Of a DNA stretch of 64,000 bases, positions 23,686 to 34,719 are shown piece after piece. Numbering within the stretch: the stretch's first letter is position 1; each line of letters starts with the position of its first letter. Below the pieces are notes generated by a model, which saw only the letters and a program-made list of their open reading frames with translations, searched no databases and was not told where the DNA came from. Origin of the DNA: Lamellibrachia columna (Eukaryota > Annelida > Polychaeta > Sabellida > Siboglinidae); assembly GCA_963662155.1 (NCBI GenBank), contig OY759263.1:975095-1039094 (forward strand), written 5' to 3'. A program made the translations under genes and the position numbers.

Positions 23686-23830
23686 AGGCAGAGCCAGAGA
23701 AGTTCTCCGTAGGACTGCTCGAGGGGCCGTTCCGTGTCGGCGTTGCTTTCCAAATCCCTCTAGAGTTCCAGGACGAGTTCGGCCACACAACCAAACCAAC
23801 CAACTCACTAAGGCCGACACTACATGCCAG
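23686..23830 (+). CDS. SMCHD1: SMCHD1 exon 11 ([20 protein letters not shown])
   Basis: The acceptor is tccttggttacag and the donor gtgaca; phase enters with two bases and leaves with two. It encodes [20 protein letters not shown] and [16 protein letters not shown], a near match to human PEKFSFGLLDPPFRVGV...[11 protein letters not shown]. This opens a linker beta-sandwich unit. The 17-bp array immediately upstream repeats a motif (tccttggttacat) that differs from this acceptor mainly by having cat where the acceptor has cag. Confidence 0.95.
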
Positions 23831-25480
23831 GTGACAGCATTTGAAATTAACGGTTGTCCGGTGGCAGAAATCTACCAAAAATGCCATCGGACCACCGAAC
23901 CATAATGGGTTCGACCCATGGGCCGAGCCAACCAACGTTGTGACCGGGGAACTGTGAAGTGTATTCGCTTGCATATGCCAAACCATTGGTGCCAGCTGGC
24001 TCGGTGGGCCGAAACGACGATTCTAACTGGGAAATCCTGTTAGATATCATGGTCTGCTCTTGTGTTGGAACGCGTTCGCCAATCTTCCTAAGTTTATGGC
24101 CGGTCGGGGACACGCGGTGCAACAACATAACACCAGATAGATTAAAAACTGACAGAATTTCTTTCTGACATCTATTAACAACTACCAATACATTTGTCAA
24201 TGCTACTACAAATAAAATCATGACACACGTACATTATATGGGTAAGCCAATATATATCACAGACAATATATATACATAAGTTCATATATATATATATATA
24301 TTACAATACAAATTATTACTTTTATTCATGGACATTTCCTTTAGACGTTAATTATTTCAGCTTGGATCATTAGTTTATTATGTTTTTATGTGTTCCATCA
24401 TTTTATTAATATTGCTCTAATAATTATATATTATTCATATGTTTCTATGCACAGTCATAATTTCCTTGTTTATCAAAGCAAGCCATGGGCTGAAACGACT
24501 ATTCATTGAATTCTGCCGCGAAAGAATTCTGCAAGTAGCGTGGGCTGAATCGACCATAGCTGAATTCAGTAGCAACACGCTTTTCAAGAAAGTGTGCCGA
24601 GTCATCCGTCTGTGTGGACCAAAACGACTAACCTGAACCGTCCATCGGCATAGGCCGAACCGATGGTCTTTATATTGGCTGATAAAACACAGGAGATACT
24701 CTATATGATGAGACACTGACAAACTGACATTTGCGCCACTGACTGCCACCATCAGTCGTGACGTAACAGTTCACCGATAAAAACTGGATTTTGAAATATT
24801 GCTTGATCTCATGTCAGAGCTCTTATCTTGCGTTAGACATATGGGGACAGCTTGCCTTGTTACCAGAAGCGAGGCTCTGTGGGGAGAATGCGGTTATTAT
24901 TGATGTAATTTAAACATACGACACATTTCACTGCATTGGAAGAACATGTATACAACTATTCATAATAATCACAACAGGAAAGATATCGACAAACAAAAGC
25001 CCCGACATGTTTATAAATTTGAGACGTGTTTGCGGCAAAATCACGTCAACCAAGTTAAAAACTAGTTTTATGCTGCCATCTAGTTGATAGTGCTGGAGGT
25101 AAAACAGTTTTGCTGCAAAACGTGATATATGTAACGGTTTTTCTATCTATCGATTAACTATGTGCAATAGAACACATGATTTATATAGAAATGCACAAAT
25201 TGGCGATAACGCATTTTGCATAAAAATGCTTTATTTAATTAATATGTTGTGTGGCTTCCAAACTCCATAGGAATTGTGCGGTAGTTTTTTTGCAAAACAT
25301 TTCACAATCAATCGATGAAATAATTCTTATTGATTTAGAATATCGATCTCCTAGGCGAAGTTTTCTTAACTTTTTTCCACAGCCAGTATATATATTTTAC
25401 CAAATAGATGGCTTGCACTATAATGTTGTTTCCCTTCTGGTTTCCTTTGATGGCTGTATAAAGAGCACAACGTTCAAAAC
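23831..25480 (+). other. Unique intron 11 left part with a recurring diverged motif
   Basis: Mostly unique and partly AT-rich (ta runs at about 24,250-24,300). A motif of the form tgggccgaaacgac recurs in diverged form at about 23,919, 24,003, 24,484, 24,538, 24,614 and 24,649. It may be a decayed transposable element. I see no gene in it. Confidence 0.5.
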
Positions 25481-25860
25481 AAACCATGTGGTCATTTCAG
25501 GGGGTGAAAAACCCCAAAGAAAAGAGAAAGCTCGGGCATGACGAGCACAAGGAGTGAGATAATGTATATGATCGTATCAAAAGATGCAGAAAATATGACA
25601 CCAAGTGGGAGAAGACGTTTTCTTGGCTGTACTTGAATGAGCAGATGCAGGAAATGATTGCCGGCCATGCTGCTCGTTTCCAGCCCTATCTGACCAGAAA
25701 TGTGCCTTTGTAAAGGGGACTTCAAATTTCAAGGTAATAAATCAGGTGGTTATGTTATTTCTGTAAATTTAGAGATATTCATATTAGTTACTATGGGTTT
25801 GACCGTAGCTAACCACTTTTTCTTTGTGATTGTCTACTGAGTAAATTGCAGATCAGTGTT

Positions 25861-26085
25861 CAACTCAAAGTATACTGACTCAGTAAGTGCAGGTGTACTA
25901 CTCAAAGTATACTGACTCAGTAAGTGCAGGTGTACTACTCAAAGTATACTGACTCAGTAAGTGCAGGTGTACTACTCAAAGTATACTGACTCAGTAAGTG
26001 CAGGTGTACTATTCAAAGTATACTGACTCAGTAAGTGCAGGTGTACTACTCAAAGTATACTGACTCAGTAAGTGCAGGTGTACTA
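25861..26085. repeat. 37-bp minisatellite, about 6 copies, inside the hAT relic
   Basis: Unit tactcaaagtatactgactc plus agtaagtgcaggtgtac. Nearly identical copies. Confidence 0.94.
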
Positions 26086-26689
26086 TGTATAATAGTATTA
26101 TAATCACTTTGTATTGTTAGTATTCACCCAAATTTCTTTTTATATTTGTTTTTGAAGAGTTTATGTTAATGAATCAGAATTTACAATCACAGAGTTAATT
26201 TATGCTTGTAGATTTAATCCATATGGAAAGACAACAAGAACATTAAACACGTCCATGCTTTTGGAGTTGCCAATGAACAGAGCCTGGAGAATCTGACGCT
26301 AAGAAGATGCTGCATGAGTTAAACAAGCACCAAATCAACCACTTACAACATCTGTTCCGAACCTGCTATGCTCTGGCAAAGAACTCTAGGCCATTCACAG
26401 ACTACCTGTAACAATGTCAGTTAGATATCAGGTGTTGATGTAGGCAACACCTACATTAATGACAAAGCGGTCCAGACTTTGACACACTACACAGGTGAAG
26501 TCCACCGATTGAAGTTGACGAAGGAACTGGACCAGGCAATTTTTTTTGCACAACTGATAAATCCATCACCGAACAAGACATTGTTGATGTGCAGGTAGGC
26601 AAGATGGGAACACTCAAAGAGCATTCTCTGTCCCTGGAACCAGTAAAAAAAGCTGATGCTGCAAGCCTAATTTGTACCATAGATGGTGT

Positions 26690-28812
26690 CACACTCACAG
26701 CTCGAGGACCAGACTTCGACCCAACCTGACTGCTGCTAGTTGACAGTTTGTTGGCAGCAGGAGAACTCCATCATGGTGTCACACTCACAGCTCGAGGACC
26801 AGACTTGAATCAGCCTGACTGCTGCTAGTTGACAGTTTGTTGGCAGCAGGAGAACTCCATCATGGTGTCACACTCACAGCTCGAGGACCAGACTTCGACC
26901 CAACCTGACTGCTGCTAGTTGACAGTTTGTTGGCAGCAGGAGAACTCCATCATGGTGTCACACTCACAGCTCGAGGACCAGACTTCGACCCAACCTGACT
27001 GCTGCTAGTTGACAGTTTGTTGGCAGCAGGAGAACTCCATCATGGTGTCACACTCACAGCTCGAGGACCAGACTTCGACCCAACCTGACTGCTGCTAGTT
27101 GACAGTTTGTTATTAGCAGGAGATCTCCATCATGGTGTCACACTCACAGCTCGAGGACCAGACTTGAATCAGCCTGACTGCTGCTAGTTGACAGTTTGTT
27201 GGCAGCAGGAGAACTCCATCATGGTGTCACACTCACAGCTCGAGGACCAGACTTGAATCAGCCTGACTGCTGCTAGTTAACAGTTTGTTATTAGCAGGAG
27301 ATCTCCATCATGATGTCACACTCACAGCTCGAGGACCAGACTTGAATCAGCCTGACTGCTGCTAGTTGACAGTTTGTTGGCAGCAGGAGAACTCCATCAT
27401 GGTGTCACACTCACAGCTAGAGGACCAGACTTCGACCCAACCTGACTGCTGCTAGTTGACAGTTTGTTGGCAGCAGGAGAACTCCATCATGGTGTCACAC
27501 TCACAGCTCGAGGACCAGACTTGAATCAGCCTGACTGCTGCTAGTTGACAGTTTGTTGGCAGCAGGAGAACTCCATCATGGTGTCACACTCACAGCTCGA
27601 GGACCAGACTTCGACCCAACCTGACTGCTGCTAGTTGACAGTTTGTTGGCAGCAGGAGAACTCCATCATGGTGTCACACTCACAGCTCGAGGACCAGACT
27701 TCGACCCAACCTGACTGCTGCTAGTTGACAGTTTGTTGGCAGCAGGAGAACTCCATCATGGTGTCACACTCACAGCTCGAGGACCAGACTTGAATCAGCC
27801 TGACTGCTGCTAGTTGACAGTTTGTTGGCAGCAGGAGAACTCCATCATGGTGTCACACTCACAGCTCGAGGACCAGACTTCGACCCAACCTGACTGCTGC
27901 TAGTTGACAGTTTGTTGGCAGCAGGAGAACTCCATCATGGTGTCACACTCACAGCTCGAGGACCAGACTTGAATCAGCCTGACTGCTGCTAGTTGACAGT
28001 TTGTTGGCAGCAGGAGAACTCCATCATGGTGTCACACTCACAGCTCGAGGACCAGACTTCGACCCAACCTGACTGCTGCTAGTTGACAGTTTGTTGGCAG
28101 CAGGAGAACTCCATCATGGTGTCACACTCACAGCTCGAGGACCAGACTTGAATCAGCCTGACTGCTGCTAGTTGACAGTTTGTTATTAGCAGGAGATCTC
28201 CATCATGGTGTCACACTCACAGCTCGGGGACCAGACTTGAATCAGCCTGACTGCTGCTAGTTGACAGTTTGTTGGCAGCAGGAGAACTCCATCATGGTGT
28301 CACACTCACAGCTCGAGGACCAGACTTGAATCAGCCTGACTGCTGCTAGTTGACAGTTTGTTGGCAGCAGGAGATCTCCATCATGGTGTCACACTCACAG
28401 CTCGAGGACCAGACTTGAATCAGCCTGACTGCTGCTAGTTGACAGTTTGTTGGCAGCACGAGATCTCCATCATGGTGTCACACTCACAGCTCGAGGACCA
28501 GACTTGAATCAGCCTGACTGCTGCTAGTTGACAGTTTGTTATTAGCAGGAGATCTCCATCATGGTGTCACACTCACAGCTCGAGGACCAGACTTGAATCA
28601 GCCTGACTGCTGCTAGTTGACAGTTTGTTGGCAGCAGGAGATCTCCATCATGGTGTCACACTCACAGCTCGAGGACCAGACTTGAATCAGCCTGACTGCT
28701 GCTAGTTGACAGTTTGTTGGCAGCACGAGATCTCCATCATGGTGTCACACTCACAGCTCGAGGACCAGACTTCGAACCAATCTGACTGCTGCTAGTTGAC
28801 AGTTTGTTGGCA
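26690..28812. repeat. About 90-bp minisatellite, about 23 copies, grown from transposase coding sequence
   Basis: Unit atggtgtcacactcacagct, then cgaggaccagacttcgaccc, then aacctgactgctgctagttg, then acagtttgttggcagcagga plus gaactccatc. Variants differ at cttcgacccaacc/cttgaatcagcc and ggcagcaggagaac/attagcaggagatc. Both edges merge with the hAT frame: the left edge continues from IDGVTLTARGPDFD and the right edge continues into the KHFEDASGLLNL segment. So the transposase itself supplied the unit. Confidence 0.95.
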
Positions 28813-29084
28813 GCCACGGAGAAGCACTTTGAAGATGCATCAGGTCTGCTCAACCTCCGATCATGGCCAGCCAAAGAGAAGAGATTTTGGTGAAAAGGAT
28901 ATACAGCAGTTGGCCAACTACTTCATGGTACCCCTTGAGCGAGGCCGAACCTGCTGAAGTTGAACTGGAGTGGTGTCTACTAAAGGCCCAACTCTACCGG
29001 AAGTGGAATTGGCAGCAGCTGACCTGGCCCCAGATCAATGGCCTCTTCTCAACTACCTGCCCCAGCATTCTGCTGCTAGTGGAT

Positions 29085-29190
29085 CTACTGCTCACCATCC
29101 CTGTGGCCACTGCTGCTCACCATCCCTGTGGCCACTGCAGCTCACCATCCCTGTGGCCACTGCTGCTCACCATCCCTGTGGCCACTGCTG
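29085..29190. repeat. 24-bp tandem repeat, about 4 copies, in the hAT relic
   Basis: Unit ctgctcaccatccctgtggc plus cact. It duplicates the codons for LLTIPVATA, a conserved part of the hAT C-terminal region, so it too formed within coding sequence. Confidence 0.9.
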
Positions 29191-29515
29191 AGTGTGAGAG
29201 GGGATTCAGTCGGATGAATCAGATCAAGAACGAGTTCAGGACCCGTCTGCAGCCTGGCATCGTGTCAGACATACTTCGGATCCAGCAGTATTGTGCAGTT
29301 TGATCCACTTGAAGCTGTTCATTTGTGGCATGAAGACTCCCAGAGGGTCATGCTTCCCGACTTTGTTTATGACAGTGACTCTGAGAGTGATCTGGATCTC
29401 TGCTCAGATGGGGAGTTATCCCTGGAGGAGGAGGATGAAGGGGATAAGGATGATTTGAATTGGTTGTCTGAGCAGATGATGCCCAAAGAGCCACCAGGTG
29501 GCCACAACAAGTGAG

Positions 29516-29982
29516 AACGCATGTCAAACATTGTGATGATTTTTTTTTTATTGAACTCAGCATGATGCAAGTTTTTTATTCTGTGATAATTTTTATATCA
29601 GTAACATTGTCTTTACTTTATATGTCAAATCTAAATACAATAAAAAATAATGTGTTTGTGCATTATTCTGTTGTCCAAGTTTCATGTAACAAAGTTACCC
29701 TCAATTCACTAAATCTGGTACGGACCACCAGAAATTTGGCAGGACCACAATATTTCCATTGCTGGTGGTCTACTGCCCAGAAAAGTTCATTTCTACCCCT
29801 GGCTGAGTGTATCGGAAGTGAAGTAAGGGTTAATACAGGGGCACATTGAAGCACTGTACTGATTGGGGTTAGTGATGCCCCAACATAGGGCAAGAAAACA
29901 ATGTGTGTGTTAAAGCCGTCAAACTGTGGCTCTAGTGGACTTTCAGTTGTCATCATTCATCTCTCGCATGCTGTGTCTTCAG
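29516..29982 (+). other. Unique intron before exon 12
   Basis: Non-repetitive, partly AT-rich. It may contain the 3' flank of the hAT relic. No gene or array is seen. Confidence 0.5.
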
Positions 29983-30082
29983 TGACCTAGAGCTGACCTA
30001 TGGTAATGCTGTCCTCGAGGGCAGTCATCTGATCATCAAGGACATCATAGCCACGGGCGCGGCGCCTTCAAGCACCGGGATG
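29983..30082 (+). CDS. SMCHD1: SMCHD1 exon 12 (linker)
   Basis: The acceptor is ctgtgtcttcag and the donor gtaaat; the first base completes Ser and the exon ends in phase 0. It encodes DLELTYGNAVLEGSHLIIKD and IIATGAAPSSTGM, which fits human [23 protein letters not shown] by position and pattern. It is less conserved than its neighbours; phase agreement with exons 11 and 13 supports it. Confidence 0.88.
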
Positions 30083-30149
30083 GTAAATTACGTCTCTTCA
30101 TTTGTTACGTGCATGAAACAACACAAACAAAAAGCAGAGGGTGACGTGA

Positions 30150-30358
30150 ACTGTAGCTAAGTTACAATTGACGTCAGCTGTAGCTAAGTTAATATTGGCA
30201 TAAATTGTAGCTAAGTTACTATTGACGTCAACTGTAGCTAAGTTACTATTGACATCAACTGTAGCTAAGTTACTATTGACATCAACTGTAGCTAAGTTAC
30301 TGTTGACATCAACTGTAGCTAAGTTACTATTGACATCAACTGTAGCTAAGTTACTATT
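30150..30358. repeat. About 27-bp minisatellite, about 8 copies
   Basis: Unit gtagctaagttactattgac plus atcaact, close to the exon 12 donor (about 65 bases away). It ends about 100 bases before the first piggyBac-like element. Confidence 0.92.
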
Positions 30359-30464
30359 GCTGAGATAAAAACAAAATGAGCAGAATCAGTGCACATTGAA
30401 CAAATCTGCAGCTATTTTATAGTTGTGTGTTTAATTATATCCAACATAGTTAATCATTGGTTAA

Positions 30465-31431
30465 CCCTGGGAGTGACCAATGATAAATTTCCACGGTGTA
30501 CACAAATCACAAGGGTGCTTTTGAAAAATCATAACATCGCTAATAATTATCGCACAAATGTGATTGAGGTATCATTTTGTGGCTAAAAGACTATTATGTT
30601 AAAATGATAATAACTACAGCACATAATCTTATGGGGATATTACCTTTTGAATTTCATAAAAAAGCATTTATTTTTACCTTGCTACTATATAATTACTGTC
30701 TGTATGTCCCTATGTCCAATTAGAAAAATGTAGCCATACATATTAGCTACAAAATAAAACAAGACAGGCCCATCGGTCCCACGTTGTTTACCGTAATAGT
30801 GCAGGCTATCAAAGTTGGTGGAAATCGTGATGGCAACTTGCCGATATTTACCTCAAAAAAGCCCGCAACATCATTCTAACTGTCTGAACTAGTATAATAG
30901 CATGATTCACTTATGCTGTCATTCAATTTGCTGAAATATTGATGTAGAAATAATCTGGCCTAAAGTGAACTGACACAGAACGAAGAAAGAAAACAAAATG
31001 AGAGATTAGTAAATAAAAAACTCAGACGGCCCAGACAACACGTGTTGTAGCGGACGATTTCTTATTCACTGCATATAGCCTGCTCGCTCATTCACATGTA
31101 TTCGAATAGGCCAATCATAGAGCTTTCCAAAGGTATAACGTGTTACATATTTAGGTACTATGAGTGGAAACGTAAATTTATTTATAGTAAAAGCAAATAT
31201 ATGTGCCAACTATATGTGCCAACTATATGACGCGTTTTGTAAGCTAGATCGTCATTAGCTATCATCGACTATGCTCGTGAATAAATATGAATCAGAACGA
31301 AGCATTTGTTTCCGTGTGAGGTACTGGTGACGGAAACGAAAATTGTTCCTACAGAGTGATACCAAAATCAGCCGGAACGCTTTTCACACTGATCGTGCGG
31401 GCCAAATTCGGCCCAGTGGTCACTCCGAGGG
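30465..31431. mobile_element. piggyBac-like non-autonomous element, copy 1 (about 967 bp)
   Basis: It starts ccctgggagtgacca right after ttaa (30,461-30,464) and ends tggtcactccgaggg, an inverted repeat of the start with one mismatch, followed by ttta. CCC-type ends and a TTAA target are the hallmark of piggyBac elements. No transposase is encoded. Compared with copy 2, it holds single-copy versions of the segments that became arrays there, and about 190 bp (about 30,770-30,955) that copy 2 lacks. A 14-bp word, tatatgtgccaact, is doubled near 31,197-31,224. Confidence 0.85.
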
Positions 31432-34100
31432 TTTAGGATGGTTTACCTCAGTGTTGTACTGGCCAGTCTGGGCTATGCAGTGATCACTCCGAGGGTTTAG
31501 GATAGTTTACCTCAGTGTTATACTTGCCAGTCTGGGCTATGCAGTGGTCACTCCCAGGGTTTAGGATAGTTTACCTCAGTGTTATACTTGCCAGTCTGGG
31601 CTATGCAGTGGTCACTCCCAGGGTTTAGGATTGTTTACCTCAGTGTTATACTTGCCAGTCTGGGCTATGCAGTGGTCACTCCCAGGGTTTAGGATAGTTT
31701 ACCTCAGTGTTATACTGGCCAGTCTGGGCTATGCAGTGGTCACTCCGAGGGTTTAGGATGGTTTACCTCAGTGTTATATTGGCCAGTCTGGGCTATGAAG
31801 TGGTCACTCCCAGGGTTTAGGATGGTTTACCTCAGTGTTATACTGGCCAGTCTGGGCTATACAGTGGTCACTCCCTGGATTTAGGATGGTTTACCTCAGT
31901 GTTATACTTGCCAGTCTGGGCTATGCAGTGGTCACTCCCAGGGTTTAGGATAGTTTACCTCAGTGTTATACTGGCCAGTCTGGGCTATGCAGTGGTCACT
32001 CCCAGGGTTTAGGATGGTTTACCTCAGTGTTATACTGGCCAGTCTGGGCTATGCAGTGGTCACTCCCAGGGTTTAGGATAGTTTACCTCAGTGTTATACT
32101 GGCCAGTCTGGGCTATACAGTGGTCACTCCCAGGGTTTAGGATAGTTTACCTCAGTGTTATACTGGCCAGTCTGGGCTATGCAGTGGTCACTCCCAGGGT
32201 TTAGGATAGTTTACCTCAGTGTTATACTGGCCAGTCTGGGCTATGCAGTGGTCACTCCGAGGGTTTAGGATGGTTTACCTCAGTGTTATACTGGCCAGTC
32301 TGGGCTATGCAGTGGTCACTCCCTGGGTTTAGGATAGTTTACCTCAGTGTTATACTGGCCAGTCTGGGCTATGCAGTGGTCACTCTGAGGGTTTAGGATG
32401 GTTTACCTCAGTGTTATACTGGCCAGTCTGGGCTATGCAGTGGTCACTCCCAGGGTTTAGGATGGTTTACCTCAGTGTTATACTTGCCAGTCTGGGCTAT
32501 GCAGTGGTCACTCCCAGGGTTTAGGATAGTTTACCTCAGTGTTATACTGGCCAGTCTGGGCTATGCAGTGGTCACTCTGAGGGTTTAGGATGGTTTACCT
32601 CAGTGTTATACTGGCCAGTCTGGGCTATGCAATGGTCACTCCCAGGGTTTAGGATGGTTTACCTCAGTGTTATACTGGCCAGTCTGGGCTATGCAGTGGT
32701 CACTCTGAGGGTTTAGGATGGTTTACCTCAGTGTTATACTGGCCAGTCTGGGCTATGCAGTGGTCACTCCCAGGGTTTAGGATTGTTTACCTCAATGTTA
32801 TACTTGCCAGTCTGGGCTATGCAGTGGTCACTCCCAGGGTTTAGGATAGTTTACCTCAGTGTTATACTGGCCAGTCTGGGCTATGCAGTGGTCACTCCCA
32901 GGGTTTAGGATGGTTTACCTCAGTGTTATACTGGCCAGTCTGGGCTATGCAGTGGTCACTCCCAGGGTTTAGGATGGTTTACCTCAGTGTTATACTGGCC
33001 AGTCTGGGCTATACAGTGGTCACTCCCAGGGTTTAGGATAGTTTACCTCAGTGTTATACTTGCCAGTCTGGGCTATGCAGTGGTCACTCCCAGGGTTTAG
33101 GATAGTTTACCTCAGTGTTATACTGGCCAGTCTGGGCTATGCAGTGGTCACTCCCAGGGTTTAGGATGGTTTACCTCAGTGTTATACTGGCCAGTCTGGG
33201 CTATGCAGTGGTCACTCCGAGGGTTTAGGATGGTTTACCTCAGTGTTATACTGGCCAGTCTGGGCTATGCAAAGGTCACTCCGAGGGTTTAGGATGGTTT
33301 ACCTCAGTGTTATACTGGCCAGTCTGGGCTATGCAGTGGTCACTCCGAGGGTTTAGGATGGTTTACCTCAGTGTTATACTGGCCAGTCTGGGCTATGCAG
33401 TGGTCACTCCGAGGGTTTAGGATGGTTTACCTCAGTGTTATACTTGCCAGTCTGGGCTATACAGTGGTCACTCCGAGGGTTTAGGATGGTTTACCTCAGT
33501 GTTATACTTGCCAGTCTGGGCTATGCAGTGGTCACTCCGAGGGTTTAGGATAGTTTACCTCAGTGTTATACTTGCTAGTCTGGGCTATGCAGTGGTCACT
33601 CCCAGGGTTTAGGATGGTTTACCTCAGTGTTATACTGGCCAGTCTGGGCTATGCAGTGGTCACTCCGAGGGTTTAGGATAGTTTACCTCAGTGTTATACT
33701 TGCCAGTCTGGGCTATGCAGTGGTCACTCCCAGGGTTTAGGATAGTTTACCTCAGTGTTATACTGGCCAGTCTGGGCTATGCAGTGGTCACTCCGAGGGT
33801 TTAGGATGGTTTACCTCAGTGTTATACTGGCCAGTCTGGGCTATACAGTGGTCACTCCCAGGGTTTAGGATGGTTTACCTCAGTGTTATACTGGCCAGTC
33901 TGGGCTATGCAGTGGTCACTCCGAGGGTTTAGGATGGTTTACCTCAGTGTTATACTGGCCAGTCTGGGCTATGCAAAGGTCACTCCGAGGGTTTAGGATG
34001 GTTTACCTCAGTGTTATACTGGCCAGTCTGGGCTATACAGTGGTCACTCCGAGGGTTTAGGATAGTTTACCTCAGTGTTATACTTGCCAGTCTGGGTTAT
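31412..34100. repeat. 64-bp minisatellite spanning a transposon end, about 42 copies
   Basis: Unit cagtggtcactcccagggtt, then taggatagtttacctcagtg, then ttatactggccagtctgggc plus tatg. The first 18 bases are the right terminal inverted repeat of the piggyBac-like element, and the rest is the host DNA beyond it. Variants tccgaggg/tcccaggg, atagtt/atggtt and actggcc/acttgcc are mixed along the array. Confidence 0.95.
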
Positions 34101-34333
34101 GCTGTCATCCTGCAATATAGTTGTACATTTTGAGTTGTACTTTCAATACCTTGCTGTTTTTTTTTACTGTCTTGTTTAATTTTCTTTGGGTTAAAGAGGT
34201 TATACAATATTATGTCAATCCATGCAAGTGTCTATGGCTATTTCCTCAGAAAATGTCATAGTTGATTGGTTTGTGTTTAAATGTGTGTGTCATGTTTTGA
34301 CCATGAGTCTAATGTCATAATGTTTGACTTCAG
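34101..34333 (+). other. Unique intron before exon 13
   Basis: Short non-repetitive stretch with a t-rich run (34,157-34,166), ending at the exon 13 acceptor. Confidence 0.6.
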
Positions 34334-34406
34334 AATGTTCAACTGGTAGTAACGATACCAGGTCTACTGGCCGATTCACAGACACTCAAGATACGACTGC
34401 TGCCTG
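34334..34406 (+). CDS. SMCHD1: SMCHD1 exon 13 ([20 protein letters not shown])
   Basis: The acceptor is tttgacttcag and the donor gtaggt; it starts in phase 0 and leaves with one base. It encodes [20 protein letters not shown] then RLLPG, matching human [24 protein letters not shown]. A 17-22 bp duplication starts at the donor base itself (gtaggtggcactaccagc, two to three copies). The two piggyBac-like element copies sit in the introns on either side. Confidence 0.93.
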
Positions 34407-34719
34407 GTAGGTGGCACTACCAGCTAGTTGGCACTACCAGCTAGTTGGCACTCTAACATTGCAACATTTTCATCTTTTCTTAACACTAGGAGTGACCAAT
34501 GATAAATGTCCACGGTGTCAGAGTTATTCATAAGGGTGCTTTAAAAAAATCGTAACATCGCTAATAATTATCACACAAAAGGGATTGAGGTATCATTTTG
34601 TTGCTAAAAAGACTCTTTATTATAATAAAATTAAATTATAAAAACTACAGCACGTATTCTTATCGTGGGAATATTGCTTTTTGAATTTCATCAAAAAAAG
34701 AAAAAAAGTCACCCTGCTA

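Larger units (their letters stand above)
25481..29515 (+). pseudogene. Decayed hAT-type transposase (ZBED/ZNF862-like), swollen by tandem repeats
   Basis: Pieces of one transposase appear in order in different frames. Near 25,560-25,700 are DRIKRCRKYDTKWEKTFSWL and EMIAGHAARF; near 26,330-26,470 LRTCYALAKNSRPFTDYL and GNTYINDKAVQTL; near 28,815-28,930 EKHFEDASGLLNLRSWP and DIQQLANYFMVPLE; near 29,160-29,285 TAECERGFSRMNQIK and RTRLQPGIVSDILRIQ, the last being the typical hAT C-terminal dimerisation region. Then comes an acidic tail (SDSESDLDLCSDGELSLEEE, 29,361-29,455). Stops and frameshifts separate them. Two tandem arrays lie inside. Terminal inverted repeats were not found. Confidence 0.8.

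Noticed and set aside
24435..24752. Minus-strand 105-codon and plus-strand 65-codon frames in intron 11
   Set aside because: No recognisable motif, no codon bias and no splice partners; likely chance.
29348..29570. Minus-strand frames opposite the acidic tail of the hAT relic
   Set aside because: Shadows of the plus-strand Asp/Glu/Ser-rich segment; no motif.
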